From NCBI GenBank assembly GCA_964016985.1, contig OZ024821.1, positions 126,072,075-126,136,074 of the forward strand: DNA of 64,000 nucleotides, read 5' to 3'. This DNA comes from Anodontia alba (lineage: Eukaryota > Mollusca > Bivalvia > Lucinida > Lucinidae). This document shows positions 34,057 through 45,416 of this stretch, piece by piece (position 1 is the stretch's first letter; each line of letters begins with the position of its first letter). Made by a program: the position numbers and the translations under genes. The notes below the pieces were generated by a model. The model was given only the letters and a program-made list of their open reading frames with translations. It had not been told where the DNA came from and ran no database searches.

Positions 34057-34108
34057 AAAAGCTCTGTATCAGAGACAAGACAAAATGAAGATACTGAAAT
34101 ACCCCATG
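33979..34108 (+). CDS. Host gene, internal exon (poly-Glu/poly-Asp)
   Basis: Acceptor TATATGTAG ends at 33978 and donor CATG|GTGAGAA begins at 34109. Read in phase 0, the exon encodes 12 Glu then 14 Asp, from (GAG/GAA)n and (GAT)n repeats, then KSSVSETRQNEDTEIPH and one extra base. That base (phase 1) fits the next exon at 36798, giving Gly at the join. The product is an acidic, low-complexity segment of unknown protein. Upstream exons were not found. The repeat could also be a non-coding microsatellite, but the matching phase and consensus splice sites argue for coding use. Confidence 0.5.
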
Positions 34109-35628
34109 GTGAGAATTTAGACAAAGGTTTTAACTTTTTCACTGCTACATTGAAATGTAAATACTCAGAAACCTCTGTATTTATATGACACGATTAGGGA
34201 TTAAAGTTTAAAGATGGACACGCCCACCTCCACCCCCTCCCTTCCAAAAAAATTGTATCCTAACAAAAATGTATACATTGTATAAAAAGAATGACCATAT
34301 ATGGTCAGTTTTGTCGCACCTGCCTTTGCATGGGTTAATTAGGCGTGCCAGTTTCTGTCTGTTCATATGTGTACTTACATCTACACTAGCGTCCACCCTT
34401 ATGTGGCACCTGTGTTAGCATGGGCAACTTAAGCATGCAAGCTACTGAGCAGTAGTTTGACCTTGTCATGTACTTATACATCTACCCTAGCATCGACCCT
34501 AAAGTCCACCCTAAATGATGTCTATAAACTGTAAATTTCACTTGACTGATTCTTATATCTGTCACTCTTCTGGTGCTTGTGTTATGTGCCCTTGGCCAAA
34601 AGTTTCACATCTTCGATTGCAGGTGCAAAATTAACCAGTGAAGTTCTTTATATTTTTCTATATAAGTTATGCATTTTTGTTGAGATACAACACTGTTTTG
34701 GCTTTGGATATCAGCTATAGTATTATAAAGAGGTTGTCACATACATAGATTTTTTATCTATCATTTTCCCTGCGAAAGTAAGTGTGTATCCAAATTTTCT
34801 GGGAAAATAAGAAAAATGGGATTTACATGCTGGAAGTGGCAGGGTAGTATTTGGTCTATTTACAAGATATTTCAGTGGATAGTTAACAATATCAGGATAG
34901 AAGTCATTAGATTAAATTAATAAAAAAAATGTTTTTGATAGCTAAAAGTTGAAGCCTATCCCTGTACCAGTCATAAGCTTGTAGCAAACAAGCCAAACCA
35001 AGGTCAGAATATCAGTCCATGAAGGTCTTACTAATGGCAAATATGACAAGAGAGGGAAGAGAAGAACAAGAGAAGAATGTAAGATTAATTCAAGCTGGTG
35101 TACAGGTACACGATTCATCATAGATTAGTTTTGAATATAATACAGTTCAAATATTACCTGGAAAATATTGAATTGAAACAAATATGTGTAGATCATACAG
35201 AAAAATGGTTAATTTTCTATACATTCTATACATTTTTTTGTTTTGGTACAGCATGGTTGTTAAGATAAAACAGATTTTGCTTCAGATTCCATCCATATTT
35301 ATATAAAGAGGTCATGGTATACTAAACTGGTATTAAAATACAAACGTTTCCATTTAAACAACTAAAGATCATGACCTACTAAAACATGTCTGAAATTCTG
35401 TCTAGTTATGGATTTCTTGTAATATGAAAATAGGCTTAGCCTAAATGCGAGCACAGCACAAACCTATCTGTAGTCTCTTCACAGCATCATTAAAGAATGA
35501 CTATCAGCATATAAAAAATATATGTAAATCAATAATAAATACATGTAATAAAAATAATCAGCAATATATGTTCGTGACACTTATTGACACTCGTTTCTTG
35601 ACACTTCATGATGCTTATTAGTATCAAG

Positions 35629-35695
35629 ATGGCTCCAGTCCTGTCAACTTCCGATGACAACTTCCGGGAAGAAAACGGGAAGAAAATTGGGCAGA
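35629..35695 (+). CDS. Candidate alternative first exon of the host gene
   Basis: ATG at 35629 lies in a good start context (ATCAAGATGG). It opens 22 codons (MAPVLSTSDDNFREENGKKI...) before a possible donor CAGA|GTGATT at 35696; the frame stops soon after at TGA. The exon would end in phase 1, which fits the acceptor at 36798. The sequence also holds ACTTCCGG-type ETS motifs (35646-35668) and CAAGATGGC, a YY1-like word over the start codon, both common in animal promoters. The donor is weak, so this is a proposal. It would make 33979-34108 part of a longer, alternative transcript. Confidence 0.28.
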
Positions 35696-36680
35696 GTGAT
35701 TTCTGCTGAAAGTATATATGGTTGTATGTTACTTTTCCTTGATCATATTCTCTACCGTAGAGCTCACTTTGTTCACGCGTAGCGCATCGCGAGCTGTGCT
35801 CACTATCAAGGTGATCTTTAATTGCAATTATGATAAGGCGTTGATGCTGGTCTTCAGGCATTTTATGGCCTTTTGATAGCAACTTATTTATATTATGCCA
35901 CTAATGTGTATTTTTGTGTGTATTTGTATAGTAGAGCTTATGTGAATCATCCAGGAACTACTGTGCACTGGACATCTTTTAGAAAGTCGTTTTTTGCTTG
36001 GTGCTTTACACAGAAGAAGTAGTTTGCAAACTTTTGTCATTTGTTGTAACTACCTATGCACAAAACTTTTTATTCTAGTCATTGATTTTTAAAAAATCAA
36101 ATATTTGCATTTTTTCCCATAGTAAAAATGAATGCAAATTATGCAGAAATCTGTAGGGTAGGTAACTTGGAGGCAGATTTTCAGCAAGTCATGCTTGTTC
36201 AATTTTTCTGAAATATTCACAATATTGTTGTGAAACATGAATAATGTAAATTCAACAAAGAACAGTAAAAAAATATTTTCATAGACAAAAATTTAAAAAA
36301 AAAAACACTTTACTATGGAAATTGCATAGTTCAGGCCAATTCTTGGTTGTAAATTTAATTTTAGGGTAAATATTTGAGAACAAAACACAGAAACAGAAAA
36401 GACAAATGGTTCCTGATAATATCTGGTCAGCCAGAACAAAATATTTTCATTTAAAATTAAACACCAAGCAAAAAAAACAGCAAAAAAAAAACTTTCTGAG
36501 TGATGTTAAAAGGACAGTATCAGTCTTTCATTAAGCACAAGCCTATTTGTTATATACTCAACCCAGAGAACCTTCACCAGTAGGTTGAGTTTGGTGTAAA
36601 ATCGATCAGAAATATTCACATTATGGTAAATGTTCTAAAAACTCAAAGAACAAACAGTAATGGACCTACCTCACAAGTAA

Positions 36681-36682
<2 letters not shown>

Positions 36683-36756
<74 letters not shown>

Positions 36757-36772
36757 CACACACACGCACACT
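36683..36772. repeat. (CA)n microsatellite
   Basis: Thirty-six perfect CA units (36683-36754), then an imperfect continuation (TGCACACACACGCACAC) to about 36772. It ends only 25 bases before the exon at 36798. Open frames reading Thr-His or Cys-Val repeats through it are artefacts. Confidence 0.97.
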
Positions 36773-36797
36773 AAGTCTATCTGTTATTTTATTCAAG

Positions 36798-37198
36798 GAA
36801 GCAAAGAAACAGGTTTTGATGACAGAACAAAGAAAGGCAGTAGAGGTACTGTGAAGCCTGGTATGGTAGAGATGATGGATTCTGATGAAATAAGGAAAGA
36901 AGCAGATGATCACACAACAGTCAGTCTGAATATGAAAGAGATTCCAAGGGTTCATGAATTTGATGACACACAGAAAGATACCATCAAGCCAGGTGTGGAT
37001 AACACCAGAAAGAATGTAGATGGTACTGATAAAGTCAAGGAAGGTAGGGTAAAGAAGCCTGATATTAGTAAATCTGATGATAAACCAAGAGAAGCAGCTA
37101 GTGATAGTATAACAGTCCAGCCACAAATGATAGAGAACCCTTTGATAAGTGATGCTTCAGCTTCAGATCTCAAAAAGAGGAAGGATCAGCAACAACAG
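36798..37198 (+). CDS. Host gene, large internal exon
   Basis: Acceptor TTTTATTCAAG ends at 36797 and donor CAACAG|GTATATAT begins at 37199. The 401-nt exon starts in phase 1 and ends in phase 0. It encodes 133 whole codons, highly charged and rich in Asp, Lys and Glu (SKETGFDDRTKKGSRG ... DTQKDTIKPGVDNTRKN ... LKKRKDQQQQ), with no hydrophobic core, membrane segment or domain recognised. It looks intrinsically disordered. The reading frame to the left of 36798 runs into the (CA)n tract, which must be intron. Function unknown. Confidence 0.62.
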
Positions 37199-37944
37199 GT
37201 ATATATTCAGAAGATTGGCATATACACATGATACTTGTACAGTAAATGTCCTAAAGTTTGGATACTTTATTATCTGCTTTTTAGATATGAGGTATTGTGA
37301 CAGTTGTCTGTCAGTCATCTGTTGTCCATCCATCCTTCATCTGTCCAAGTCTTTAAACAAGATCTCTTGAAACACCTAGGCTGATTGTTACCAAACTTCA
37401 TGTAAAGTATTCTATCCAAGGGGGCTTGAAAGTTTGTTATACCTCTGGCATTTGTAGTTTGCTTTTCCATAAATGTGTCTGTTTGTTAACACTTTTTCTG
37501 TCAAACATTTCTCTGGTATTATTGCACCTAGGGTCTTGAAATTTGGTGCAAATATTGGGTATGACTTGTTATACTGTGTTTGTGGAGCGGGTATATTATT
37601 TTCTCGTTTTCTGTCTGTTTGTACATCCATCCATATGTCTGTTTATTCGTCCATCTGTTATGTTTTGATCCTTCCTTGTGGGGGTATTTGCTTATTGACA
37701 ATTTCTTGTTCTTCCATATATTTGTCCAACTTTTTACTTCTCTCTAATGAAAATTTTCATCCAGGATTTCTCAGCTTCTTTAGAAGCCTGGGTCTTCAAA
37801 CTTTGTAAACATCTTGAGAATAACCAAATACATTGTGGGAAAAGAAAACTATGCTGCTGAGTTTTATTATGCCTGCAACTAGCATCATAAAATTTTATAT
37901 GTGAAATCGGGATGAAAAATAAGTGGAGCTGTATTTTTTTTTTT
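37199..37944. other. Intron with decayed repeat sequence
   Basis: GTCCATCCATCC, CATCTGTCCAAG and GGTCTTGAAATTTGG words resemble the core units of the hairpin-ended families, but no ends remain. No exon with consistent splice sites was found here. Confidence 0.45.
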
Positions 37945-38870
37945 AGCTCACTTGAGCCTTTAGACTCATAAATGAACTTATAGTATAGGCAGGCTCCACC
38001 ATCCATCCATCCGTCGTCCGTCTGTCATCCACACTTTTCAAACATCTTTTCCTCCGAAACCACTGGGCTAATCAAATCTCATTTAGAGCCTTAGTGGGTA
38101 AGTTGAACAAAAGTTAAGGGGAAGGAAAGTTTGTTCGAAATAAAAACCTTCGGTTGATCTTGACCTTTTTATTGGAAAGGACAATTTTTTCTACATAGGC
38201 TCCTATAAGCAAAACTTTAAAAACCTTCTTGTCTGAAACTAGAAAGCCAAGGCCTTTGATATTTGGTGTGTAGCTTTATCATGTTGACCTCTACCAAGAT
38301 TGTTGAAATTTTAGCCCAGGGGTCACTTGTTTTACACAGACTCATATAGGGAAAACTCTTCAAATGTCTTCTTTTCAGAAACCACTGGGCAAATCAAAGC
38401 CAAATTTCATATAGATCCTCATTGGATAGGGGGAACAGAAGTTGATTCACGGCATCTGGGTCACATGACCAAGATGGCTACCATGCCCATATTTAGTAAA
38501 AACCCTTTAAAAATCTTTTGCTCCGGAACCAAAGGGCCAATGGCCCTGGGGTTTGGTATGCATCATCTGGGACATAGGCCCAATAAAGTTTGATAAAATT
38601 ATAACCTTAGGTTGACCTTGACCATTTTCTCTCTGGAGACGACACAAAATAACCCACAAAGCTTGACATGTTGTTAAACCCCAAAACAAACAAAATTTTC
38701 ACCGAAAGGTTAAATTTTTCTACATAGACTCCTCTAGGCAAAACTTTAAAATTCTTCTTGTCTGAAATAGAAGGCCGATGCCTTTGATATTTGGCGTGTA
38801 GCTTTATCTTGTGGATCTCTACAAAAATCGCTAAGCAAAGCAAAGCTACAAATTAGGCCATAATAGGCAA
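37945..38870 (+). mobile_element. Family A element, 3' end missing
   Basis: The 5' end AGCTCACTTGAGCCTTTAG is followed by CATCCATCCATCCGTCGTCC. Core units read CCAAGATGGCTACCATGCCC...TAGTAAAAACC and GTTGACCTTGACC. A SINE tail interrupts it at 38631. There is no terminal hairpin at the right. The same 5' subtype (GCCTTTAG) is at 61075. Confidence 0.7.
38631..38693 (+). mobile_element. SINE tail, 5'-truncated
   Basis: CTGGAGACGACACAAAATAA ... CATGTTGTTAAACCCCAAAACAAACAAA matches the 3' part of the SINE at 27489-27771. ATTTTC on both sides may be a short target duplication. Confidence 0.75.
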
Positions 38871-39439
38871 AAAACAAAACTTCTCTTTTTAAGGATCTTT
38901 CACTTAAAAATAAATGGCATGTACATGGCCATTCTAGGGTTTTTCATGTCTCTAGATATTGAAGTAAATATAGTATTTCTGATAATTCATAAAAACTTTT
39001 AGAATAAGAATTGTATCGATTTTTCTCAGTGCACTATCTTGAATCACAGGTACAACTTACCACAGATCATGTATTGTGTCTGGGTACACTAAACACGGAA
39101 CAGATGGTACTACAAACATGGATATGGAAACCCCAAATTTGGACGTTTTTTTTCCATTACAAGGGCCAGTTTTCAAGAACTAGCAGAGAATACCGGCCCC
39201 TTAAGTTGTAAAATTTCAACATCAACTGAATTGCTTGCCATTCTGAAATTAGAAAGTCTTTTGGGTTGTAAGACGTATCGCTGACATTTTGTGTTGCTGA
39301 GTGCCAGAACATATAGTTTATGACATGTTGACAACTTCTGTATACATCAGACACACAATGAACAGTCACTCTGACCCTTTGTACTATCTTGTGCAATCTG
39401 TTCCCATGACTCTGTTGGTATGTTGAAGTCTTTAAAGGA

Positions 39440-41395
39440 GGCTTTGAGGGTGTCCTTGTATCCCTTCTTCTGACCACCATGGGAGCGTTTTCCAACTTGA
39501 AGTTCTCCATAGAGGATTTTCTTTGGCAAACGTGGCCTGTCCATCTTAACTGTGCCAGTTTCAGAAGAGTATGTATACTCTGCATCCCTGCCCTTTTCAA
39601 GGCTTCTGTGTCTGGAATCCTGTCTTGCCATTTGATCTTTAGAAGTTTTCTAAGACAGCTTGTTTGGAAGTGGTTCAGTCTTTTGGCATGCCATTGGTAA
39701 ACTGTCCAAGTTTCGCATGCGTATAATAGTGTTGGCAGCACTACCGATCTAAATACTTTCAGCTTTGTGTCAAGTCTGATTCCACTTCGGTCCCAAATAC
39801 TTCCACGTATCCGGCCAAATGCTGCACTAGCTTTGGCAATTCTAGCATTGACTTCATCATCATTGTGCACCACTCTAGACAATGTGCTTCCAAGGTAGGT
39901 GAACTTGTCTATCACTTGCAGTCGTTGACCTTTCACTGTGATGGTAGGCTCCTTGTAAGGCTTTCCAGGTGCTGGCTGATATACTACCTCAGTCTTTTTG
40001 ATGCTGATTGTGAATCATAGCTGTGACATGAATCAGATACTTGATCCACACCTTTTTGCATTTTCTCTTCTGTTGAAGCACCCTTTGCCATGTCATCAGC
40101 AAAGAGGAATTCATCTAGCACCTCTGTCTGCACCTTAGATTTAGCTTGCAACCTTTTTAGGTTAAAAAGTTTACCATCAAAGCGATACCTAATAGGTATA
40201 CCATTGTCACCATCCTGGAAAGCATCTGTAAGCATGGCAGAAAACATCATGCTGAACAGTGTTGAAGCTAGTACACAGCCTTGCTTAACTCCATTTGTCA
40301 TAGGAAATGGATCAGAAAACTCGCCATCATTTTGGACCCTTGCAAGCATACCATCATGGAACTGCTGCACCATTGCTATGAATTTGGCAGGACAACCAAA
40401 CTTTGCCATAATTTTCCAAAGTCCCTCACGACTGACTGTGTCAAATGCTTTGGTAAGGTTGACAAAGGTCATGTAGAGGTCCACATTCTGTTCCTGGCAT
40501 TTTTCTTGAAGCTGTCGTGCTGTGAAGATCATGTCTATTGTTCCTCTGTTTTTCCTGAATCCACACTGGCTTTCTGGTAGAAGCCCTGACCGTTCCAGGT
40601 GTTCTTCTTTTCTCCACATAATGTGAAATATGTCAGTTTCTCTGCAACTGGAGGACCTCCTGCTTTGTAGATCTCTGCAGGTATTGCATCTGATCCTGGA
40701 GCCTTGCCAGATGACAGGAGTTTTATTGCTTTCACTGTTTCAGAGACGGTTGGGAGCTCATCAAGCAGCGGATTACATTGGACCTGTGGTAGTCTGTTGA
40801 TAACTTCATCATTGATAGATGATGGCCGATTAAGGACACCATCAAAGTGTTCAGGCCATCTTTTCAAGATAGCTTCTTTATCAGTCAGAAGACTAGTTCC
40901 ATCTGCACTAAGGAATGGGGTGGTTCCTGAGCTCTGGGGACCATAAACTGTCTTGAGTGCATCAAAGAACTTTTTCATGTCCTTTCTGTCTGCAAAGGAC
41001 TGGATTTCATCAGCCTTTTTTCTCAGCCAGGAGTCTTGCATGTCTCTGAGCCTTGTCTGAACTGTTTTGCTTATGTTTGAATAGGCAGTCTTGCTAGATA
41101 CTAAGCTGGTATTTCTGAGGTAAGCCTTGTGTTTTTGGTGTTTCTCTTCAAGGAGTCCCTGAGTTTCTTTGTCATTCTCATCAAACCAGTCTTGGTGTTT
41201 GCGAGATACTGGTCCTAGGGAATCCATTGCTGAAGAGTAAATGGTGTCTCTGAAGACTGTCCAGCTCTCATCTACATCTTCTGAACTGTGTTCCAGTGCA
41301 TCTAAACAGCTGCAGAGATCGTTGACGAATGCTTGCCTCTTGCTGTCTTGTTTCAGCTTGAAGACGTCTGATTTATTTGGCACCTTCTTGCCTTA
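39440..41395 (-). pseudogene. LINE reverse transcriptase and C-terminal domain
   Basis: The linker and N-terminal RT are at 41383-40620 (LLSSGKAPGSDAIPAEIYK). After a frameshift near 40620 the RT core is at 40619-39984: GFRKNRGTIDMIFTARQLQ, motif A FVNLTKAFDTV, motif B NGVKQGCVLASTLFS and motif C FLFADDMA. A frameshift near 40010 leads to the C-terminal part at 39936-39440 (FTYLGSTLS, LPTLLYACETWTVYQ, LNHFQTSCLRKLLKIKWQD). Motif A has Asn where the family has the first catalytic Asp (FVDLTKAFD), so this copy could not work even with the frames joined. Confidence 0.88.
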
Positions 41396-41409
41396 TGGTC
41401 GTCGTACAG

Positions 41410-42208
41410 GCTGAATGTGCAGTTTGAGTTTGCTGACAGCAAGCCTGTGATCTGTCCAACAGTCTGCACCACATATAGTTTTAGTCACTCTGACATCCTG
41501 TCTGTCCTTCCTTTGCACTATGACATAGTCAATGAGATGCCAATGTTTGGAGCGAGGGTGCATTCATGTCTTTCTGCAAGTTGGTAGACGGAAGACTGTG
41601 TTGGTGATCAGTAATTCATGCTCTGCACATTTCCTTAAAAGGAGGAGTCCATTGCTGTTGCACTTCCCTACACCTTCAGATCCAATCACTCCTTCCCAGG
41701 TCTGATGGTCTGTGCCCACTCTGGCATTGAAGTCCCCGAGGAGGATGAGTTTGTCTGTCCGGGGTGCTGCAGAAATCACAGAATCCAAACCATCATAGAA
41801 CTTGTCTTTAACCTCTTCTGGGTTGGTCATTGTGGGTGCATAGGCTCTTACAATTGTTGCATGCCTCTTGCCAGATAAGGGAAGCCTCAGCGTCATCAGG
41901 CGGTCATTTATGTCTTTGGGAAGTCCTGAAAGCTTGCTGACGAGGTGTGACTTGATGGCGAATCCTACTCCTGCTTCACGCTGCTCTTCTTTCTTGCATC
42001 CACTCCAGAAGAAAGTGTAGCCAGCACCAACTTCTTTTAAAAGCCCTTTCTCTGCAAGGCAAGTCTCACTCAGAGCTGCAATCTCTACTTTGTATCGGTC
42101 AAGTTCTCTACCAACTAGAGCTGTTCTTCGCTCAGGTCTGTCAGAACTAGAACTGTCCATTAGGGTGCGCACATTCCAAGCGCCGATGGTAAGAGGTATC
42201 ACCTTCAT
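41410..42208 (-). pseudogene. LINE endonuclease (APE type) domain
   Basis: The minus frame from 42208 begins MKVIPLTIGAWNVRTLM. It has the endonuclease landmarks WNVRTL, ALSETCL, RAYAPT and LLGDFNARVGTD. After NTVFRLPTCRKT a frameshift near 41565 moves the C-terminus to another frame (HWHLIDYVIVQRKD ... CWTDHRL, the final catalytic DH). A stop follows near 41395 (RRP*GKKVPNK). All catalytic residues that can be placed are present; the lesions are only in the frame. Confidence 0.88.
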
Positions 42209-42209
42209 C

Positions 42210-42505
42210 TTCTTTTTTCTTGTTTGACCGCTAAGTGGGATTCCCGCGATCGCGGTTAACCAGCCAGGAGTTTGTTTAGGACACCTTTTCTAGCCCCTTC
42301 CCCATGCTACGGGGGGAGCAGTGCGATCCTAAAAAGGTCTGCTCAGTCGCTCAGTTCGGCTGCCGAATTCCCCATACTGCTTTGCTCTTAAGGAAAGCGA
42401 CCATATAGAACCAAGCCGCCTGTGTGCAGGTCTGCAACTACAGCTTCCAGTGTTTCCTCACCTGCTGCTTCACCGCTCGCCCATCGCCACAGGGCATTTT
42501 AGCTT
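42210..42505 (-). other. LINE 5' leader
   Basis: G+C-richer than its surroundings, reading on the minus strand CCCTGTGGCGATGGGCGAGC ... TAGTTGCAGACCTGCACACA up to the endonuclease start. The composition change at about 42505 marks the likely 5' end of the LINE, so the copy is not 5'-truncated. Confidence 0.6.
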
Positions 42506-44869
42506 TAGTGTACACGAGTAGACAGTGTTAATCGAGCAATTGTCAACGCTAGACTGAACTGATTTACACATGTATTGTATCATTGGAGAGCTTACACAAC
42601 CATCTATGCGATACATGTACCTTTTTTGTGCAAATCGTGGTCAAAAGTGAGATATTGGCCTAGTTGCATTCATATTTGAACCCTCGTATAAGGGTTCAAA
42701 ATGGTGACAAGGCTTAGAAAGAGGACTAAAACAAGGAGGGAGTTGATTGAAATATTATTTAATGTGGAAAAAACGAAGGAAAACAGGTACAAATAACCTC
42801 AGAAGGAAAGTGTTTATCAACTTAGTGTGCCCTTAGAACATTCTAGGCCAAGTTAGGGGCACAAAGGCCAGGTGATGTGACATGACAGGCTTAGAGTCAG
42901 GTGAGATTTGTTCTTGGCTTTGTTCTGTGGGGCATGTCAAAACCTTTAGGCATATACTTGTGTAAACTGGTTTAAATTACTGTAAATAAACACACAAAAT
43001 AAGGCTTCTTGATTGTTTTTCTTTTTTGTTACTGCATATTGTTAGCTTGCTTCTTTATTTTATTCCTTGCTATGAAATGCACTATTAACATGGTCATTTT
43101 CATTCCAAAGAGGCCTCCTCTGTACAAGGCTTATTTCCCGTATGCACTGACTGATCTTGATGATTTCATGTGTCAAGCTGTAGAATATTTTGCATATAAT
43201 AATCAGAATTGATTCTGTCACAAATATTGCAGTTTTTATGGGACCTGCAGACAATTATTACAAGATGAAAAAGTCCTAAATGGTATTTTGCAGAGTTGAT
43301 GGGCCATAAAAATGCAAAAAGTTTAATTATGAATTTTTTAACTTGTTCATAAATAAAAAATAAAGCCGTAGTCAAAATTTGAACTTGATATCTTTATTAG
43401 TTCCCAAGATATTAAGATTTTACTAATAGTACTCTGCTCCTAGAGAGTTATTAAAAAATATTTGGCACTGAGGAGTACTTTTCACTATATATTTGGCAGT
43501 GAAAGGGTTAATTAAACAGTATTCATAGGAAAGGATTAAAATGCAAATGTAAATAAAGTGCTAAGCTCTGTTTTATGGTCAGGGTAAGAAAGAATTATCT
43601 GCTTAGTTTAAAATTCAGCATACTAAAGATTAGCTGTCATTTACTGTTTCCATAACAGTTTTGTTTATCTCTGCAGGTGTTGGCTTTTACTTGAATCAGA
43701 CTAGCTCAGTTTCTGGCTGTCTGCACTTTTGTCATGGGGACTTTAGACTTTTTATTGTTTTAATTTACCACAAGATATTTTCTGCACAAATAGAGACAAA
43801 TGTTTTTTTTGGTGGGCTCTGCATGTCATCAACCTTTGACTGTGTTGCTGAGCTTGGTCAGTTGTTGGGTTCTTGCCTAGGAAAGCTGTATAAGCTCGTC
43901 TAACCATGGCATTCTTTCTACAGCATTTGACTGGAAGATCCATTTTTGCTTGACTTGTAGCCCCGAATGGGCTAGCAGTAAGCATTTTTGGCATAAATGG
44001 GTGCAATAAGTAATTTACTTCTACTCCTAGCTAGGTACTGTTCTTGACTAAGGTATCAAATTCAGGAGATCTTTGATCCTCTGTCAGATTCATTTGGCAC
44101 TTTCTAATTAATCCCAAAGTTGGCTACCTGACAAATTTGTAGGTAAACCAGTTTCAATACATGGGATTGATGCATTATCCCCTAGACTGCTTCTGCACCA
44201 GATCAGTGTTTTCAGCCAGACTATCTTCAGTGCATGGGGTTGATGCTTTATCCCCCAGACTATCTTCAGATGGGGTACGACACTGTTTCCCCGCAGACAC
44301 AGGGTTGATGCTGTTCCCCCCAGACACAAGGTTGACGCTATATCCCTCAGACAGTCTTCAAAACATGGGGTTGATACTTTATCCCCCATAACATTTTGTG
44401 CATAGGGTCAACGCTTTATCCCCTGTCTGCTTTAGCTTCAGGTAGTTTCAATAGCAAGGTTGTCACTTATGGTTAGCAACCCTGGCCAAAGAGATAGCCA
44501 AATGTATTTATGTAGATGTGATTTTGTATTTAATAATAAAATTACATTTACTAGCAAATCTTTTCCACTTTGTGTTGTGGGGCTGTAATTAAAAGATGTG
44601 GTAAGGTACCAAACAAACAACAACAAAAAGCAAAAAAAAAAGCAAAAAAACTAAAAAAAAAAACAAGAAGAAGATATTGTTCCAGTTGTTGTATGTAAAT
44701 AAATAGACCATTTATTGATCTGACGTGTAGACAAAAAACTTTTATTAAATACAGACTAGCTGATGAAATAGGAAATCTCTAATAATTTCCAAGAGGTCCT
44801 TGATGTCTTGAACAGATGTTATGAGCTTGGGTTTCTTGCTGAGACAATTTGACAATTTAAGACCAGCCT
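42506..44869 (+). other. Intronic, no exon recognised
   Basis: A+T-rich unique sequence. An acceptor-like TTTATCTCTGCAG|GTGTTGG near 43677 opens an 80-codon frame, but no matching donor or similarity was found. A degenerate repeat lies at 44155-44425. Confidence 0.4.
44155..44425. repeat. Degenerate short tandem repeat
   Basis: Six or seven diverged copies of GGGTTGATGCTTTATCCCCC(AGAC), at irregular spacing of about 35-60 bp. Open frames in both directions across it (Leu-Tyr-Pro-like strings) come from the repeat and are not a gene. Confidence 0.75.
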
Positions 44870-45098
44870 GGGCCCAGTTGTTCAAAGCTAACGACACCGT
44901 TAGTTAACGATTCGTTAAAGTTTACATCAAGTGATACACAAATATGCTGAAATGTTTTGCTGAAAAAATGTGAGTAGCTTTACTCACATTTTTTCAGCAA
45001 AAAATATCAGAATATTGTATATTGAATCCGCTAAAACAGTTAACGAAATGACTCTTAATGAGCTCATTAAGCTAACGATGCTTTGAACAACTGGGCCC
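44870..45098 (-). mobile_element. GGGCCCAGTTGTTCAAAGC MITE, copy 2
   Basis: The same ends and inner stem as 28120-28365, in the reverse orientation, slightly shorter (229 bp). Its right end is 58 bases before the exon at 45157, close enough to cover the branch-point region. Confidence 0.92.
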
Positions 45099-45156
45099 AG
45101 AAGTCATCTGAAAATCCTGCTGAGTTAAGGATTCAAAATACACTTTTTATGACCAG

Positions 45157-45231
45157 GTGAAACAGACTTTAACCAAAGCTGACCTTGTGTATGGAAAAGA
45201 AGCCTTCAAGCATTACAAGTTCTTTAGATTG
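45157..45231 (+). CDS. Host gene, small internal exon
   Basis: Acceptor CTTTTTATGACCAG ends at 45156 and donor TTG|GTAAATATG begins at 45232. The 75-nt exon is open in phase 0 at both ends, the phase required by 37198 and 53436. It encodes 25 residues, KQTLTKADLVYGKEAFKHYK followed by FFRL, basic and probably helical. There is no stop in the used frame. It is short, so confidence rests on the splice sites and phase. Confidence 0.5.
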
Positions 45232-45318
45232 GTAAATATGAACCTGACATTTAAATGTCATACTAACTGAATAGTAACCAAAAGTTTTATTATAGAGGAG
45301 TATATGGTGATGATTCTA

Positions 45319-45416
45319 ATTTCTCCATAAAAACATGTTACTCATTAGACGTGCCTCACTGAAGTGCTTCCAGTGAGTATCCACAACATAATATTTTATG
45401 GAGAACTGGAGAAAAT
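45319..45416. mobile_element. Hairpin MITE copy
   Basis: TAATTTCTCCATAAAAACAT at the left pairs with ATATTTTATGGAGAACT at the right; the centre is GTGCCTCACTGAAGTGCTTCC. Same family as 11646 and 15882. About 90 bp downstream of the small exon. Confidence 0.75.

Larger units (their letters stand above)
34109..36797 (+). other. Intron or promoter-bearing interval
   Basis: Mostly unique A+T-rich DNA without recognised mobile elements, unlike most of the window. It contains a candidate alternative first exon (35629-35695), a CpG-rich patch near 35755-35800 (CACGCGTAGCGCATCGCGAG) and a long (CA)n tract just before the next exon. Confidence 0.5.
39300..42505 (-). mobile_element. Non-LTR retrotransposon (LINE), inactive
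   Basis: An almost full-length element read on the minus strand: a G+C-richer 5' leader (about 42210-42505), an APE-type endonuclease, a linker, reverse transcriptase and the conserved C-terminal region, then a short 3' part. The frame is broken in at least four places. Clade not assigned; the endonuclease resembles those of RTE-like elements often annotated as craniofacial development protein 2-like (recalled). Both ends are approximate and no target duplication was found. It lies in the intron between 37198 and 45157 in antisense to the host gene. Confidence 0.88.

Noticed and set aside
35040..35105. Possible exon ending GAAGAAT|GTAAGATT
   Set aside because: The best acceptor gives an exon in phase, but joining it to 36798 creates a TGA stop at the junction.
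35529..35860. Minus-strand frame of about 110 codons starting near 35860 (MPEDQHQRLIIIAIK)
   Set aside because: It looks protein-like at its start and could be a divergent first exon, but it overlaps the plus-strand candidate exon and loses protein character toward its end; no family or clean donor was found, so it was not called.
36671..37126. 151-codon minus-strand frame ending in Cys-Val repeats
   Set aside because: Antisense of the host exon 36798-37198 running into the (CA)n tract; no splice or start support.
39479..40946. Plus-strand frames of 73-128 codons
   Set aside because: Antisense shadows of the LINE reverse transcriptase on the minus strand.
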